From a virus: DNA of 41,972 nucleotides. The notes below the pieces were generated by a model. It saw only the letters and a list, made by a program, of their open reading frames with translations. It had not been told where the DNA came from and did not search any database. Below are positions 39,866 to 41,972 of this stretch, piece by piece; within the stretch, counting starts at the first letter, position 1; each line of letters starts with the position of its first letter. The stretch is from positions 1-41,972 of the IMG/VR virus record IMGVR_UViG_3300010160_000007; one strand, given 5' to 3'. The translations under genes were made by a program, and so were the position numbers.

Positions 39866-40705
39866 TTAGAATGGGACATCGTCCATTGCTTCTGGTTCTT
39901 CAAATGCTGGCACTTCAAATGCTGGTGCTGGCTTTGATGTGGCAGGGCCGGCAGATTGATCCAGAGCATCACGGAATGCTTTGTCCTTGTCGCTAATCTT
40001 TCCTTTGAATGGTTTGGGTTGGTAGTTATCTCTCCACCATTTAAGTGAAGCTGCAGGAAGACTTCCAAGTGCCATACCTTTTTGCTTACCGAATGGAATA
40101 ATAACTGTTCGCCAAGTTCCATCTGACTCAACAACAGGCAATGCTTTTACAGGAGCAATGGCAGGAATAGTTGGAAGGTCATCAATGAAATTTGCCGACT
40201 CTGCTTTAACCATACTTAACGTATTGGCATCGATGCCTGGTGGATTCCAGCGGAAGCGTGTACCTGTCTTGGTCTTGCCATCGTACTTGCCCTTTGGATC
40301 AATGATAGCCCAAGTCTCTGGCAGGTCATACAAGTAACGACCCACTCCTAAATTAACCACGGCACGTTTCATAGCCCCAGATGCAGCCGACTTAAAAGGG
40401 TCGATGTCACCATTGGATTCTACTGCACAAGTACCAGTAACAGATCGTGCTTGGATACCAGGCGCTTCGTGGATGTTAATCTCCACAACGCATACTGCTT
40501 TGTCACCAATTTGTTGGAAGGTTTCGTGGGATGACCATCCATCCTCAAAGACTTCATCGAGTCGTTCCTGCGCGGCACGATTGTCGATGTAGCAAAGGCA
40601 TTTCGCCCAGATGCTACCATCTTGTTTTTCACCGCAGGATTGTAATCGCCACTCGATGCGGTCTGGAGTGAATGGCTTACGGAGTATGTTTAGTATTTCT
40701 TTCAT
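39866..40705 (-). CDS. Rad52-family single-strand annealing protein with SSB-like acidic tip
   Basis: The 279-residue protein has the Rad52/Rad22 annealing core (about 14-135): IEWRLQSCGEKQDGSIWAKC, ERLDEVFEDGW, SGAMKRAVVNLGVGRYLY and a following DLPETW. Residues about 205-225 (PFGKQKGMALGSLPAASLKW) resemble the DUF3820 'FGKxKG' motif. The C-terminus EEPEAMDDVPF looks like the acidic hook of bacterial SSB. With the RecE-like nuclease it would form the phage recombination system. The start box is ACATATG. Confidence 0.85.
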   Translation of the reverse strand: MKEILNILRKPFTPDRIEWRLQSCGEKQDGSIWAKCLCYIDNRAAQERLDEVFEDGWSSHETFQQIGDKAVCVVEINIHEAPGIQARSVTGTCAVESNGDIDPFKSAASGAMKRAVVNLGVGRYLYDLPETWAIIDPKGKYDGKTKTGTRFRWNPPGIDANTLSMVKAESANFIDDLPTIPAIAPVKALPVVESDGTWRTVIIPFGKQKGMALGSLPAASLKWWRDNYQPKPFKGKISDKDKAFRDALDQSAGPATSKPAPAFEVPAFEEPEAMDDVPF

Positions 40706-40726
40706 ATGTATTTGTTTGGGTGGAAA

Positions 40727-41020
40727 TTAGTCGATGTCGAAATTGTTCTCTGGGAAGTTACCAGACTTCATATAGGACTGCCAAGTATCAAATGATGCTT
40801 CGTGGTTTCTCCAAGCTGCATTGAATGCTTCAAGGGTTTCTGGATCAAGGTCACGACCATTATTAGCGTGGAAGTATCTGAGTGAATGGAATAATTTGTT
40901 TAACTTATCTTGCAAATATAAAATGTTGTCCTGTTGCACGTGAAGTTTTGCTTCAACGTTATCTGCTTCAGCAGCGGTAAGTCTTAACAAGGAATGAAGA
41001 TTGGAAATTTTGTCGCTCAT
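40727..41020 (-). CDS. Hypothetical helical protein, 97 aa
   Basis: Residues 1-50 form coiled-coil-like helices (LLRLTAAEADNVEAKLHVQQ; ILYLQDKLNKLFHSLRY), followed by a Trp-containing acidic end. It lies between the transglycosylase and annealing-protein genes. No family is recognised. Confidence 0.6.
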   Translation of the reverse strand: MSDKISNLHSLLRLTAAEADNVEAKLHVQQDNILYLQDKLNKLFHSLRYFHANNGRDLDPETLEAFNAAWRNHEASFDTWQSYMKSGNFPENNFDID

Positions 41021-41024
41021 ATTA

Positions 41025-41504
41025 TTATTTGTTTAAGATTAGTTCTGCTCTGCGTAAGGTTGCATAGCGATCTGGTGGAAGGGTAAGTGCGTGAGGATTA
41101 AATTCAAATAGTGCCGCACCGCTAAAACCCATATTATATGCCATATATAACTGAAGTTGTGTTGGTTTAATCCCACGCTTGTTGAACCGATGCTCAAGAA
41201 GTTTAAAGTAATATGTGGCAACAATGCGTGAGATGTACGGATCGTGAGCGCAGTCTTTCCAGGGACGGATAGCCGCAGTCATAACGTAATTAGATTCGTT
41301 CTTACCATTGGTAATCTCATACCACTTCATAGCATCTTGATATGCCCCTTCGTGAAGCTGCCACGCTCCTCTAGCTTTTTTGGAGTCTCCGACTGCAGCG
41401 TAGTTAAAATTAGATTCAATAATTGCTACACGATCAATGAACTGTGTAGTGATTGGTTGTGCTTGTAAGCCAACCGCTGATAATAATAATGTGAATAATT
41501 TCAT
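41025..41504 (-). CDS. Secreted lytic transglycosylase-like muramidase
   Basis: The 159-residue protein has a signal peptide (MKLFTLLLSAVGLQA, 1-15). A lysozyme-fold segment IIESNFNYAAVGDSKKARGA with candidate catalytic Glu30 follows, then GAWQL, the usual transglycosylase order of ES-x-AVGD-x-ARGAWQ. YMAYNMGFSGA near 123-133 fits the later motif. It would cut peptidoglycan from the periplasm, hence no holin is needed for export. It lies in the early leftward unit rather than the lysis cassette at 34.5-35.5 kb. Confidence 0.75.
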   Translation of the reverse strand: MKLFTLLLSAVGLQAQPITTQFIDRVAIIESNFNYAAVGDSKKARGAWQLHEGAYQDAMKWYEITNGKNESNYVMTAAIRPWKDCAHDPYISRIVATYYFKLLEHRFNKRGIKPTQLQLYMAYNMGFSGAALFEFNPHALTLPPDRYATLRRAELILNK

Positions 41505-41539
41505 AAGGAATATCGTTGTGTATTATATGTGAATAAGTG

Positions 41540-41833
41540 TCAACCATCAATTTTCATATTTTCTAAAACTATATTTAGGCATTGTTCCCTAGCCGCCTCA
41601 ATGTGCTTGCATCTGCGATCCTGGATCGGCAGTTCCCTCAATCGAAATAGGTAATGTTTACAGGTGCAAGATGTCTGTAGCAAGTCTATGTCATATGCGC
41701 CAGATTCCCCTTTGGCTATCCAGTAGACAGGGGGGTCTAACGTGCCGACTGGCTCAAGCGTGAATGGCGGTGAAGTAGTCACGGAGTCTGCGGATAAATG
41801 CCTCTGCGGTTTCCTTGTTATTGAATCGGTCAT
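41540..41833 (-). CDS. SWIM zinc-finger protein, 97 aa
   Basis: CTCKH with C56 and C58, a spacer, and CKH with C75 and H77 form a CxC...CxH SWIM finger, a DNA- or protein-binding zinc module. I start at ATG 41831-41833, which overlaps the helicase-loader 3' end by 80 bp in another frame. An upstream start at 41908 would overlap still further. A role with the loader or recombination proteins is inferred only from the neighbours. Confidence 0.65.
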   Translation of the reverse strand: MTDSITRKPQRHLSADSVTTSPPFTLEPVGTLDPPVYWIAKGESGAYDIDLLQTSCTCKHYLFRLRELPIQDRRCKHIEAAREQCLNIVLENMKIDG

Positions 41834-41972
41834 ACAATGTTTTACTATTATAATTCGTGGTGATAATTGTAGTGCGGTTGTTTGATGTACGCTCGTCAAT
41901 GATTGCAAAAATATCTGTTTCCATTCGTTGCGTGAATCTTTCCTTACCTAAATCATCAAAGCAAAGTACTGG
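41754..41972 (-). CDS. DnaC-like helicase loader, C-terminal part
   Basis: Continuation of the gene whose 5' part is at 1-600. After the repeat the frame adds about 31 codons, including LYDRFNNKETAEAFIRRLRD with arginines in the sensor-2-like position, and stops with TGA at 41754-41756. The part within 41850-41972 is the same sequence as 1-123. Confidence 0.85.
   Translation of the reverse strand, partial: PVLCFDDLGKERFTQRMETDIFAIIDERTSNNRTTIITTNYNSKTLYDRFNNKETAEAFIRRLRDYFTAIHA
41850..41972. repeat. Terminal direct repeat, right copy
   Basis: Identical to 1-123. Joining the copies restores the helicase-loader gene and gives a unit of 41,849 bp. Confidence 0.95.

Overview
This window is a complete or near-complete genome of a short-tailed (podovirus-like) double-stranded DNA phage. 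Bases 1-123 recur exactly at 41850-41972, and one gene (a DnaC-like helicase loader) is cut by the window ends and reads through the repeat in frame. The molecule is therefore circular, or circularly permuted, with a unit length of about 41,849 bp. No integrase, excision module, plasmid partition gene, tRNA, CRISPR array, DNA polymerase, helicase or phage RNA polymerase is recognisable. The phage thus appears to load host replication and transcription machinery. Almost no start codon has a Shine-Dalgarno sequence in front of it, which points to a host that initiates translation without one (Bacteroidota and some related lineages are known for this). The sequence alone does not name the host.

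Layout: two divergent transcription units start from a 52-bp gap at 2507-2558 and converge near 35.5 kb. The leftward unit runs from 2506 down through position 1 and continues from 41972 to 35619. It carries RusA resolvase, a RecE-like nuclease, a lambda-O-like initiator with iterons inside its gene, the helicase loader, a SWIM zinc-finger protein, a secreted lytic transglycosylase, a Rad52-family annealing protein with an SSB-like acidic tip, a metallophosphoesterase, two tandem-HTH proteins, a PP-loop (PAPS-reductase-like) enzyme and small proteins.

The rightward unit begins with an HTH protein, two unknown genes and an orphan C5-cytosine methyltransferase. It then enters an AT-rich island (about 5.35-9.57 kb) of a dozen small unknown genes. 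Many of these are preceded by the same G-free leader ending in CACATATG, and their stop-to-start linkers resemble one another. Two GGTA-rich repeat arrays bracket the first half of the island, and rho-independent terminators close both halves. A 713-bp gene-free region with tandem repeats, a G9 run and four C5-6 tracts separates the island from the virion genes.

The virion block (10.2-35.5 kb) reads: small HTH and basic proteins, terminase large subunit, portal, scaffold, SU10-like major capsid protein, head-tail adaptor, tail/receptor proteins, then an ejection set of 295, 846 and 2,228 residues, and a lysis group (lipoprotein with membrane helices, holin, two-helix membrane protein). A second PP-loop sulfurtransferase/PAPS-reductase-like gene is translationally coupled inside the ejection set. 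The most interesting points are the modular small-gene island with its common start box, the lambda-type origin, the PP-loop gene among ejection proteins, and operon heads that look leaderless.
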